Of a stretch of 9,489 nt of DNA, positions 1 through 6,334 are shown piece after piece. Source of the DNA: Panacagrimonas sp052387335. GTDB lineage: Bacteria; Pseudomonadota; Gammaproteobacteria; Nevskiales; Nevskiaceae. The stretch's first letter is position 1. Each line of letters begins with the position of its first letter. Both the position numbers and the translations under genes were made by a program. The DNA lies in the NCBI GenBank assembly GCA_052387335.1, contig JBQTJH010000222.1:1-9489 (forward strand), in the 5' to 3' direction. Below the pieces are notes generated by a model. The model saw nothing but the letters and a program-made list of their open reading frames with translations, did not search any database and was not told the DNA's origin.

Positions 1-247
1 GTCGCTGCGGCGGAGGTCGCTTTTGCGCAGCGCAAGGAAGGAGCGACGAGGTGTACTTGAAGTACATGAGGAGCGACTAACGCAGCGATGCGCAAAAGCG
101 GCCCCGCCCCTTCGGGTTGCGGCCAAAATTCCGCCATGCGGCGTTGCGCCCGCCTCGCTTGGAATCACCAAGCTTCGCCGGCCGCGCCTTGCCTGGCGGA
201 ATTTTGGACTCGCAACGCAGCGACCATTCATATGTCAACAGACCCTA
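1..247 (-). mobile_element. MITE-like repeat element, copy 1 (outer end cut by window edge)
   Basis: This stretch is the reverse complement of the element at 9234-9489, with only about four mismatches over some 240 bases. It shares its core with the element at 6018-6334. The inner terminus, read inward on the minus strand, is GGGTCTGTTGACATATGAATG (245 down to 225), next to TA at 246-247. Inside are a hairpin with arms 123-136 and 194-207, a nested stem 157-162/168-173, a 15-base dyad at 52-66 (TGTACTTGAAGTACA) and the arms of a second long hairpin (CGCTTTTGCGCA type). No transposase is encoded. Frames open across it give only low-complexity Arg/Ala-rich translations that recur in every copy, so they are not genes. 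About 20 bases of the outer terminal repeat lie before position 1. That it is a non-autonomous transposable element is inferred from its terminal repeats and copy number. Confidence 0.8.
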
Positions 248-1771
248 CAGGGCGCTACGTGCGCGGGATGCGGCCCCGGCCTTGGCGGGACTGAACTCGT
301 AGTGCTGGCCGTCGAATTGCCGTGTCTGCAAGCGGAACTGCCAGGTGGCGCCGGGCCACAGGGTGACATTGCGGCCGTTCTGATCTAGGTACCAGCTCTG
401 GCAGCCGCCGGTGTTCCACACCGCCTTGCCGATGCGCGCCTGCAGCGTGTCGTTGTAGCGACGCAAGGCGTCGGCCTTCACTTCCAGGGTCTGCGCCTTG
501 CGTGCGCGCAAAGTCTCAAGCGCCTGCAGGATGTACTGCACCTGCGACTCGATCATGAACACCATCGAGCTGTGGCCCAGCCCGGTATTGGGACCGACGA
601 TAAAGAACAGATTGGGAAAGCCGCTCATGGTGGTACCCTTGTAGGCCTCTGCACCCTGGCTCCATGCGTCGAGAATATCGATGCCGTTCTTGCCCAGGAT
701 GACACCGCGCGGCACCGGGTCGGCGGCCTGGAAGCCGGTGCCCCAGATGATCACGTCGACCTCGCGCTCGACGCCCGTACTGTCGACCACGCTGCTCGCA
801 CGAATTTCGCGGACGCCGTCGCTGATGACCTCGACATTGGGCTGCGCCAGCGCCGGGTAATAGTCATCCGAGATCAGGATGCGCTTGCAGCCGATGGTGT
901 AGTCCGGCGTCAGCTTGGCGCGCAGCGCCGGGTCCTTGATCTGTCGCTTGATATGCAGACGCGCCACGCTTTCGAACAGCTTCATCAGGCGTGGATCCAC
1001 CGTGAAGCCCAGCACTCGCGCTTCCAGCATCCAGTAGATCGCTTTGCGATACAGGTTCTGCAGCAGCGGGAAGCGCTTGAACAGCGCGCGTTCGATGGCG
1101 CTGATGGCGCGATCCGGCTTGGGCACGATCCACGGCGGCGTGCGCTGGTACAGATCCACGCGTCCAGCCTGCTTCTGGATCTGCGGCACGAACTGGATCG
1201 CCGAGGCGCCGGTGCCGATCACCGCGATGCGCTTGCCGCGCAGGTCCACGTCATCGCGCCACTGCGCGGAATGAAATTGCGGTCCCTGGAATGTGTCCTT
1301 GCCCTTGATGTTGGGGATCGCCGGATTGGACAATGCGCCCATGCCTGAAATCAGCACGCGGCTGCTGAAGCGTCGGCCGTCGCGGGTGCTGAGGTGCCAC
1401 AGTTGCGCTGCATCGTCCCAGGCCGCGCCGACCACATCGGCACCGAAGCGCAGATGCGGGCCCAGGCCGTATTTTTCGGAGCAGGCGCGCAGATAGGCCC
1501 AGATCTCACCCTGCTTGGCGAACATGCGGGTCCAGTCCGTGTTCTGCTCGAAGGAGAACGAGTACAGGTGAGATTGCACATCGCAGGCGCAGCCGGGATA
1601 GCGGTTGTCGCGCCAGGTGCCGCCGACCTCGTCGGCACGTTCCAGCACGGCAAAGTCGTTCTGACCGGCCTGCTTGAGCTTGATCGCCATGGCCAAGCCG
1701 GCAAAGCCGGTGCCAATGATCAGCGCGTCGAAATGCGTGATGTCCTTGCGCGCTGCCGAATCGAATGCCAT
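245..1771 (-). CDS. Flavin-dependent monooxygenase, type I Baeyer-Villiger family
   Basis: A 508-residue cytosolic FAD/NADPH enzyme, expected to insert one oxygen atom into a ketone to give an ester or lactone; the substrate cannot be read from sequence. Seen: an N-terminal FAD-binding GTGFAG (residues 20-25), then GGTWRDNRYPG (50-60). The Baeyer-Villiger fingerprint F-x-G-x-x-x-H-x-x-x-W is at 161-171 (FQGPQFHSAQW). A second, NADPH-type GTGASA follows at 186-191, and a WGTGF motif lies further on. The C-terminal block SWYLDQNGRNVTLWPG is typical of the larger family members, and about 500 residues is the usual size. The start at 1771 is preferred because GAGGGG (1784-1779) lies 7 bases upstream. 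A longer start at 1798 would fall inside an operator, with no leader. The gene diverges from the TetR regulator and shares its control region. Its TAG stop is formed by TA next to element copy 1 plus the first G of the element, so the last residues could be altered from the ancestral end. Confidence 0.9.
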   Translation of the reverse strand: MAFDSAARKDITHFDALIIGTGFAGLAMAIKLKQAGQNDFAVLERADEVGGTWRDNRYPGCACDVQSHLYSFSFEQNTDWTRMFAKQGEIWAYLRACSEKYGLGPHLRFGADVVGAAWDDAAQLWHLSTRDGRRFSSRVLISGMGALSNPAIPNIKGKDTFQGPQFHSAQWRDDVDLRGKRIAVIGTGASAIQFVPQIQKQAGRVDLYQRTPPWIVPKPDRAISAIERALFKRFPLLQNLYRKAIYWMLEARVLGFTVDPRLMKLFESVARLHIKRQIKDPALRAKLTPDYTIGCKRILISDDYYPALAQPNVEVISDGVREIRASSVVDSTGVEREVDVIIWGTGFQAADPVPRGVILGKNGIDILDAWSQGAEAYKGTTMSGFPNLFFIVGPNTGLGHSSMVFMIESQVQYILQALETLRARKAQTLEVKADALRRYNDTLQARIGKAVWNTGGCQSWYLDQNGRNVTLWPGATWQFRLQTRQFDGQHYEFSPAKAGAASRARSAL

Positions 1772-1791
1772 GTGCAGACCCCTCGTTAGTT

Positions 1792-1811
1792 GTGACATAT
1801 GACGTTGTCAC
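1792..1811. promoter_or_regulatory. Operator-like inverted repeat 1
   Basis: GTGACA and TGTCAC form a perfect 6-base dyad around an 8-base spacer. It covers the -10 region of the leftward promoter (1810-1815) and lies in the divergent gap between the monooxygenase and TetR genes. Its core, TGACA-N8-TGTCA, is identical in layout to the dyad at 1820-1837. This is the expected place for the TetR-family product to bind. The ligand and the actual binding are inferred. Confidence 0.65.
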
Positions 1812-1838
1812 TTTATTTCTGACAATTACTCGTGTCAA
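1810..1838 (-). promoter_or_regulatory. Promoter for the monooxygenase gene
   Basis: On the minus strand TTGACA (1838-1833) is a consensus -35 hexamer. A 17-base spacer follows, then TAAAGT (1815-1810), a 4/6 match to TATAAT. Transcription would begin near 1803, giving a leader of about 30 bases before the ATG at 1771 and leaving no room for a ribosome-binding site for the upstream ATG at 1798. Both dyads overlap its elements, which suggests repression by steric block. Confidence 0.6.
1820..1837. promoter_or_regulatory. Operator-like inverted repeat 2
   Basis: TGACA and TGTCA are separated by 8 bases, the same half-sites and spacing as the dyad at 1792-1811, with centres 27 bp apart. It overlaps the leftward -35 hexamer and lies 10 bp before the TetR start codon. 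Binding here could repress both genes. The spacer sequences of the two sites differ, so the shared half-sites are the signal. Confidence 0.6.
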
Positions 1839-1847
1839 TATCCGGCC

Positions 1848-2507
1848 ATGCGCATACAGGACAAAACGCCGACCAAGCCGCGTCGTTATCGCGGCATCGC
1901 CGCCGGCGAGCGCGTCACCGAACGTCGCCGACAGTTCATCGAAGCCGGCCTGAGCTGCTTTGGTACGCGCGGCTACCACCCGGTCACGGTGCGCGACCTG
2001 TGCGCCGAGGCGCGGCTGACCGAACGCTACTTCTATGAATCTTTCAAGGACCGCGAGGCCTTGTTCGCGGCGGTCTACGAGCACCTGATCGCGGAACTGC
2101 GCCGCGACTTCATGGCCGCGGCCCTGCCGCGGGTGCCGCAGCTGTCGGACATGGCCCGGGCCGGGCTGGAGGTGTTCTTCCGGCGTCTGCAGCAGGACCC
2201 GCGCATCGCCCGCATGCTGCTGGTGGAAGTGCTGACGGTGAGCCAGGACATGGAACAGCGCGCGCAGAGCGCCACCTTCGGCTTCGGCGATCTGCTCAAG
2301 CAGATGACCCTGGCCGCGCTACCGACGCGCACCGAGCCCAAGGAAGACATGAACCTGGTGGCCACCGGCCTGATCGGCTGCTGCGTCCACATCGCCATGC
2401 GCTGGAATGCTGACGGCTACCGTCTGCCGATCAACACAGTCATCGAAACCGCCATGAGTTTCTTCGAAGGCACCATCCGCCAGCTCGGTTCAGCTACGAC
2501 AAGCTGA
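1848..2507 (+). CDS. TetR/AcrR-family transcriptional regulator
   Basis: A 219-residue one-component repressor-type protein. Roughly residues 22-68 form the TetR DNA-binding domain. Visible features are the R-x-x-F-I-E-A-G-L helix, the F-G-T-R-G-Y-H-P-V-T-V-R-D-L turn and the recognition part ending T-E-R-Y-F-Y-E-S-F-K-D-R-E-A-L-F, all classic for the family. The rest is helical and variable, as expected for a ligand and dimer domain. The gene diverges from the monooxygenase gene, and two matching dyads lie in the gap, so it most likely controls that gene and itself. The ATG at 1848 has no clear Shine-Dalgarno sequence in front of it (only CCGG), so translation may be weak or the message nearly leaderless. 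The hydrolase gene starts 10 bp after its stop and is probably co-transcribed. The inducer is unknown. Confidence 0.88.
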   Translation: MRIQDKTPTKPRRYRGIAAGERVTERRRQFIEAGLSCFGTRGYHPVTVRDLCAEARLTERYFYESFKDREALFAAVYEHLIAELRRDFMAAALPRVPQLSDMARAGLEVFFRRLQQDPRIARMLLVEVLTVSQDMEQRAQSATFGFGDLLKQMTLAALPTRTEPKEDMNLVATGLIGCCVHIAMRWNADGYRLPINTVIETAMSFFEGTIRQLGSATTS

Positions 2508-2517
2508 GATCACGCAC

Positions 2518-3504
2518 GTGCGTCGTCTACTTGTCCGTGTGCTGGTTCTTGCCCTCATCGTCGTCGCCGCCCTGTTCACCTTCCTGTGGAGCTATCGACC
2601 CGGGCTCGATGCCTACACCGCGTATCTGGCTGCACCGGCACCGCCAGACTCGACCCGCTTCACTGCGACCTGGCTGGGCGTCACTGCGCTGCTGCTGCGC
2701 GATGGCGAACACGCCGTGCTGATCGATCCCTTCTTCACGCGTCCGCCCGGCGTTGTGAATCTGCTGCTGGACCGTCCGATTGCGCCGAACGAGGCGCTGA
2801 TCCGCGACTGGCTCCAGCGACTCGGTGTAGCGCGGCTGGATGCAGTGCTGGTCTCACACTCGCACTACGACCATGCGATGGACGCAGGTGTCGTCGCGCG
2901 CTTGACCGGTGCGGTATTGATCGGCTCGCCGAGCAGCTTGCAGATCGGTCGCGGCGCAGGGTTGGATGAGGATCGCCTGATCGGTGTTGAATCGGCGCAG
3001 ACCGTCGGCCCCTTCAACATCCAGTTCATCGAAAGCCGCCATGCCGGCGCCACCGGCGGCCAGCCCACCGGCGAGATCAGCGCGCCGCTGCAGACGCCGG
3101 CGCGCTACCTGGACTACAAGCTCGGCGGCGCCTACTCCATCCTGATCCAGCACGCACAGGGCGCGCTGCTGCATCACGGCAGTGCCGGCTTCGTGCCCGG
3201 CGCACTGGCCAATCACCGCGCCGATGTGGTGTTTCTGGGCGCCGCCCTGATCGACGACCTACCAACGTATCTGCAACACACGGTCGATGCGGTCGGCGCG
3301 CAGCGCGTGATTCCTACGCATTGGGATGATTTCACCCGTCCACTGGACGCACCGCTGAAGCCGTTTCCGGTCGTGGTGCGTCTGGATCGATTCTTTGAAG
3401 ACATGGCGCGGCTGCGGCCGGGTGTCCAAGTGCAGACACTGGCGCTGGGGCAGCCGGTGGAGCTGTTTGCGGCGGCCGCCACGAGTTCCCGAATCAGCCC
3501 CTGA
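2518..3504 (+). CDS. Membrane-anchored metallo-beta-lactamase-fold hydrolase
   Basis: A 328-residue protein. A positively charged start (MRRLLVRV) and a hydrophobic stretch at about residues 5-24 indicate an inner-membrane anchor or uncleaved signal, placing the catalytic domain in the periplasm. The MBL metal motif H-S-H-Y-D-H is at H114, H116, D118 and H119, within SHSHYDHAMD. Further candidate metal ligands are H175 (ESRHAG), H219/H220 (LLHHGSAGF) and H268 (PTHWDDF). The LIDPFF motif near residue 75 resembles UlaG / NAPE-PLD-like members. The bridging Asp often found in the G-D-T motif seems to be Ser222 here, which may be normal for this subgroup. The GTG start lies 10 bp after the TetR stop, with little ribosome-binding sequence, so coupling to TetR translation is plausible. 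Substrate unknown; an ester or lactone hydrolase acting after the monooxygenase is attractive but unproven. Confidence 0.8.
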   Translation: MRRLLVRVLVLALIVVAALFTFLWSYRPGLDAYTAYLAAPAPPDSTRFTATWLGVTALLLRDGEHAVLIDPFFTRPPGVVNLLLDRPIAPNEALIRDWLQRLGVARLDAVLVSHSHYDHAMDAGVVARLTGAVLIGSPSSLQIGRGAGLDEDRLIGVESAQTVGPFNIQFIESRHAGATGGQPTGEISAPLQTPARYLDYKLGGAYSILIQHAQGALLHHGSAGFVPGALANHRADVVFLGAALIDDLPTYLQHTVDAVGAQRVIPTHWDDFTRPLDAPLKPFPVVVRLDRFFEDMARLRPGVQVQTLALGQPVELFAAAATSSRISP

Positions 3505-3534
3505 CCCGAGCCCTGATCCGAGCGTTCACAAGAA

Positions 3535-3553
3535 CGCGCGGATCGTCCGCGCG
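3535..3553. other. Perfect GC hairpin between hydrolase and msrA genes
   Basis: The arms CGCGCGGA (3535-3542) and TCCGCGCG (3546-3553) enclose a 3-base TCG loop, about 30 bp after the hydrolase stop. No T-run follows, so it is not a standard intrinsic terminator. It could attenuate read-through or be chance in GC-rich DNA. It is the only structure seen in the 110-bp gap. Confidence 0.4.
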
Positions 3554-3614
3554 GCGCGCGACATTGCAAATCGCGGCGCACAATGCAGCAACTTCGAACG
3601 TGTTGGAGAGCCCC

Positions 3615-4241
3615 ATGAGCCAAGCCTGCGATCTGCCCGGCGCATCGCGCGCCGCACCGCATCTGCAATTCCCTGATCCGCCCGAGGACCTGACATCGGA
3701 CGCGGCCAGCCAGAGCCTGATCCTGGGCGGCGGCTGCTTCTGGTGCACCGAGGCGGTATACCGCCAGCTCGACGGCGTGCTCGCGGTGACCTCTGGCTAT
3801 GCCGGCGATCAGCCGGCAAGTGCCAACTACGAGGCCGTGTGTTCAGGGCGCACGAATCACGCGGAAGTCATCAAGATTGACTACGACCCGGCGCGCATCA
3901 GCTTCGGCCGGCTGCTCAAGGTGTTCTTCAGCGCCGCGCACGACCCCACGCAGCTGGACCGGCAGGGCAATGATCGCGGCCGCCAGTATCGATCCGTGAT
4001 TTTTCACGCCGACACCGATCAGCACCGCGTCGCAGCTCGCTATATCGAAGCGCTCAATGCCGCGAAGGTGTTTCGCTCACCCGTGGTAACCACACTCGAA
4101 CCCTTGGAGCAGTTCTTTCCGGCCGAGACCTATCACCAGAACTACGCCGAGCGTAATCCCTATCAGCCGTATATCGCCGGGGTGTCCATGCCCAAGGTCG
4201 AGAAGACCCGGCATTACTTCGCGGATTCGCTGAAACCCTGA
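3615..4241 (+). CDS. msrA: Peptide-methionine (S)-S-oxide reductase MsrA
   Basis: A 208-residue cytosolic repair enzyme that reduces methionine-S-sulfoxide in proteins back to methionine, using thioredoxin. The signature G-G-G-C-F-W-C-T-E-A is at residues 38-47, with catalytic Cys41. The family blocks SGYAGD, YEAVCSGRTNHAEV (with another Cys), FFSAHDPTQ-like and Q-Y-R-S-V-I-F follow in order, and Y-H-Q-N-Y-A-E-R-N-P-Y lies near the C-terminus. The roughly 33-residue N-terminal stretch before the domain is variable and contains one extra Cys (residue 5). The ATG at 3615 is supported by GGAGAG (3605-3610) with a 4-base spacing from its end. It stands alone between the hydrolase gene and the convergent DUF2970 gene, whose stop lies 21 bp away. 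No terminator is visible in that gap, so the two messages may overlap. Confidence 0.95.
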   Translation: MSQACDLPGASRAAPHLQFPDPPEDLTSDAASQSLILGGGCFWCTEAVYRQLDGVLAVTSGYAGDQPASANYEAVCSGRTNHAEVIKIDYDPARISFGRLLKVFFSAAHDPTQLDRQGNDRGRQYRSVIFHADTDQHRVAARYIEALNAAKVFRSPVVTTLEPLEQFFPAETYHQNYAERNPYQPYIAGVSMPKVEKTRHYFADSLKP

Positions 4242-4262
4242 GCTGACGCGGCCACCGTTCGG

Positions 4263-4511
4263 TCAGGTGCCGCCCGCAGTCTGCAGCAGAATCAGTTGCA
4301 CTAGGCCGAACAACACGAAGACTAGCGCCGCGGTCAGCACCAGCGCGACGCCGACGAACAAGGCCGGTGAACCGCGCGTGAAGTCGCGCACCCGCGCGCG
4401 CGAACTTTGCACACCGAAGAAACCCGCCAGCACGCTGCCGATGGTGGTGAGCAGGCCGACAGGCGGATCACTGCGGTGGTCGTTGTCGAGTTGTCCTTGG
4501 GTTGATGACAT
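4263..4511 (-). CDS. DUF2970 family small membrane protein
   Basis: An 82-residue protein. The conserved block of this proteobacterial family is visible: G-S-V-L-A-G-F-F-G-V-Q-S-S followed by R-D-F-T-R-G-S-P. A single transmembrane helix follows at about residues 51-76. The family has no established function. The N-terminus is polar and probably cytoplasmic. The ATG at 4511 is chosen because AAAGGG lies about 8 bases upstream. An in-frame ATG at 4547 would add 12 residues (MMTQHVQTKGHA) without a clear ribosome-binding site. The gene converges on msrA and diverges from the MocR-like regulator across a 97-bp gap that must hold promoters for both. Confidence 0.85.
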   Translation of the reverse strand: MSSTQGQLDNDHRSDPPVGLLTTIGSVLAGFFGVQSSRARVRDFTRGSPALFVGVALVLTAALVFVLFGLVQLILLQTAGGT

Positions 4512-4608
4512 GGCGTGACCCTTTGTCTGAACGTGTTGCGTCATCATGGCGACGCCCTGCCAGAGTCGACAGGCACAGATTGGGTGAATTTCCAGCGAAG
4601 CAGTTGAA

Positions 4609-6018
4609 ATGAAGCTTTACGAGCAATTGGCCGAAGACGTGCGGCAGATGATGGTCGCCGGTACGTTGCGCGCTGGCGACCGTCTGCCCTCGGTGCGCAG
4701 CTTGCGCAGCCGTCGCGCGCTGAGCCAAGCCACCGTGCTACGCGCGTATGCACTGCTTGAAAGCCAGGGCCACATCGAGAGCCGACCGCGCTCCGGATAC
4801 TTCGTCGCGCGTGCCGCTGCGGCATCTGCAGGACTTGCCCCACCGCCGGACCCCAGTGCGGTACAGGTCGATGTCTCCGAACTCGTGTTTCACATTCTGG
4901 GAGCCACACGCGAACGCCGACTGCTGCCGTTCGGGTCCGCCTTCCCCAGTCCCCTGCTGTTTCCACTCGCTGCATTGGCCAACACTTTGGCGCGCAGCAC
5001 GCGCGCGCTCGATCCCTGGAGCACCGTCACCGATCTGCCGCCGGGAAGCCTGGCGCTACGCAGCGAGATCGCGCGGCGTTACCTGTCGCTGGGCGCCGAC
5101 GTCGCGGTTGATCACCTCCTGATCACCAATGGCGCGATGGAAGCACTGAACCTGTGCCTGCAGGCGGTGACGACGGCGGGTGCCGTGGTGGTAATCGAAT
5201 CACCCGCGTTCTACGGCGCGCTGCAGGCCATCGAACGGCTCGGACTGCGCGCGGTTGAGGTCAAGACCGACCCGGTTTACGGTGTGCAGCTCGATGCGCT
5301 GCGCAAGCTGCTCGACACGCACGCCGTTGCCGCCTGCTGGTTCATGAGCAGCTTCCAGAATCCGCTCGGCGCCAGCGTGCCGGACACGCAGCGACCACAA
5401 ATCGTGCAACTGTTGGCCGAGCGCAAGCTGCCGTTGATCGAAGACGACGTGTATGGCGAGCTGTATTTCGGTGCACGCGCGCCACGACCGTACAAGAGCT
5501 TCGACGACAAAGGCCTGGTCCTGCATTGCAGTGGCTACGCCAAGACCCTGGCGCCGGGTTGGCGTGTGGGTTGGGTTGCGGGCGGTCGCTACGCACAGAC
5601 CCTGGAGCGACTCAAGACTATGAACAGCCTGGCCACCAACATACCGGCGCAGGAAGCTCTGGCGGTGTATCTACGCAGCGGTCGCTACGACACGCACCTG
5701 CGGCGACTGCGCCGACGCCTGGCCTCCCAGCAGGAAGAAATGCTGAGTGCCATCGCGCGGCATTTCCCAAGCGGTACGCGTGCCACGCGCGCTCAAGGGG
5801 GGTACTTCACCTGGCTCGAACTGCCGCCACAGGTCGATGCGCTGGAACTGCATCGCCGTGCCGCCGCCATCGGCATCGGCCTGTCACCGGGGCCGATGTT
5901 CTCGCCGCAGCGCGCCTACCGCCATTGCATACGCCTCAATTACGGGCACCCCTGGGACGCCGCCTTGCGCAAGGGTATTGCGCAGCTGGGCGCGCTGGCG
6001 CGGACGCTCGCCGACTAG
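4609..6018 (+). CDS. MocR-like GntR-family regulator with aminotransferase domain
   Basis: A 469-residue two-domain protein. Residues 1-68 form a GntR-type winged helix (LYEQLAEDVRQMMVAG, GDRLPSVRSLRSRR, SQATVLRAYALLESQGHIESRPRSGYFV). The rest is a fold-type I PLP-dependent aminotransferase-like domain. Seen in order: a P-F-G-S-A-F-P-S-P region, TNGAMEALNLCL, NPLG (from N251), EDDVYGEL (278-285, with Asp280 and Tyr282 positions for PLP), the probable Schiff-base Lys312 in SGYAKTLAPGWRVGW and the carboxylate-binding Arg442 in CIRLNYG. All PLP residues look intact, so it probably binds PLP. In this family the domain senses an amino-acid or vitamin B6 related ligand rather than always catalysing. 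The target may be its own gene or the divergent DUF2970 gene; no known pdx or gab partner is adjacent. No strong ribosome-binding site precedes the ATG. Its TAG stop is TA plus the first G of element copy 2. Confidence 0.88.
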   Translation: MKLYEQLAEDVRQMMVAGTLRAGDRLPSVRSLRSRRALSQATVLRAYALLESQGHIESRPRSGYFVARAAAASAGLAPPPDPSAVQVDVSELVFHILGATRERRLLPFGSAFPSPLLFPLAALANTLARSTRALDPWSTVTDLPPGSLALRSEIARRYLSLGADVAVDHLLITNGAMEALNLCLQAVTTAGAVVVIESPAFYGALQAIERLGLRAVEVKTDPVYGVQLDALRKLLDTHAVAACWFMSSFQNPLGASVPDTQRPQIVQLLAERKLPLIEDDVYGELYFGARAPRPYKSFDDKGLVLHCSGYAKTLAPGWRVGWVAGGRYAQTLERLKTMNSLATNIPAQEALAVYLRSGRYDTHLRRLRRRLASQQEEMLSAIARHFPSGTRATRAQGGYFTWLELPPQVDALELHRRAAAIGIGLSPGPMFSPQRAYRHCIRLNYGHPWDAALRKGIAQLGALARTLAD

Positions 6019-6334
6019 GGCCTGTTCACACTACGTCGGTCGCTGCGCTGCGAGTCCAGAATTTCGCCAGGCAAGGCGCGACCGACGAGATTTGGTGATT
6101 CCAAATGAGGAGGGAGCAACGCCGCATGGCGAAATTCTGGCCGCAACCCGATTGGGTCCCAGCGCGGGAGTGACTCAATGTCACTCCCGCGTAAGCCCAA
6201 TCGGGGGCGGGGCCGCTTTTGCGCATCGCTGCGTTAGTCGCTCCTCATGTACTTCAAGTACACCTCGTCGCTCCTTCCTTGCGCTGCGCAAAAGCGACCT
6301 CCGCCGCAGCGAGCGCCGTAGTGTGAACAGGCCC
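6018..6334 (+). mobile_element. MITE-like repeat element, copy 2 (complete, 317 bp)
   Basis: A complete non-autonomous element bounded by TA at 6016-6017 and 6335-6336, which is a probable target duplication. Perfect terminal inverted repeats begin GGGCCTGTTCACACTACG (6018-6035 against 6317-6334). Weaker pairing continues through CGCTGCG. The interior holds hairpin A (arms 6056-6069 and 6127-6140, with nested stem 6090-6095/6101-6106), an inserted nested hairpin (6147-6205) and hairpin B (CGCTTTTGCGCA 6214-6225 against 6285-6296) carrying a 15-base dyad at 6248-6262. The core matches copies 1 and 3, but the outer terminal sequence and the inserted hairpin are different. There is no coding capacity. 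It sits exactly between the stop codons of two convergent genes, with no other terminator seen, so it may end both transcripts. IS5/IS427-type mobilisation is inferred from the TA target and the GGGYCTGTT ends. Confidence 0.85.
6147..6205. repeat. REP-like nested hairpin inside element copy 2
   Basis: An outer stem CCCGATTGGG (6147-6156) pairs with CCCAATCGGG (6196-6205). An inner perfect 12-bp stem CGCGGGAGTGAC (6163-6174) pairs with GTCACTCCCGCG (6180-6191) around the loop TCAAT. At the same place copies 1 and 3 have only a short ACCCGAAGGGG sequence, so about 50 bases are extra here. The inner stem resembles the CATTCCCGCG-type repeats common between bacterial genes. That resemblance is from memory and not checked. 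Confidence 0.7.

Noticed and set aside
23..388. Open frame across element copy 1 giving an Arg/Ala/Pro-rich protein
   Set aside because: The same translation recurs in copy 3 on the opposite strand. It follows the repeat, has no ribosome-binding site, and runs into the antisense of the monooxygenase gene.
572..1348. Long plus-strand open frame of 258 codons opposite the monooxygenase gene
   Set aside because: It is antisense to a gene with clear motifs. Its His/Asp/Arg-rich composition is typical of the shadow frame in GC-rich DNA.
1772..1798. Longer monooxygenase start (MSQLTRGLH extension)
   Set aside because: Its ATG lies inside an operator dyad within a few bases of the predicted transcription start. 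A good ribosome-binding site precedes the ATG at 1771.
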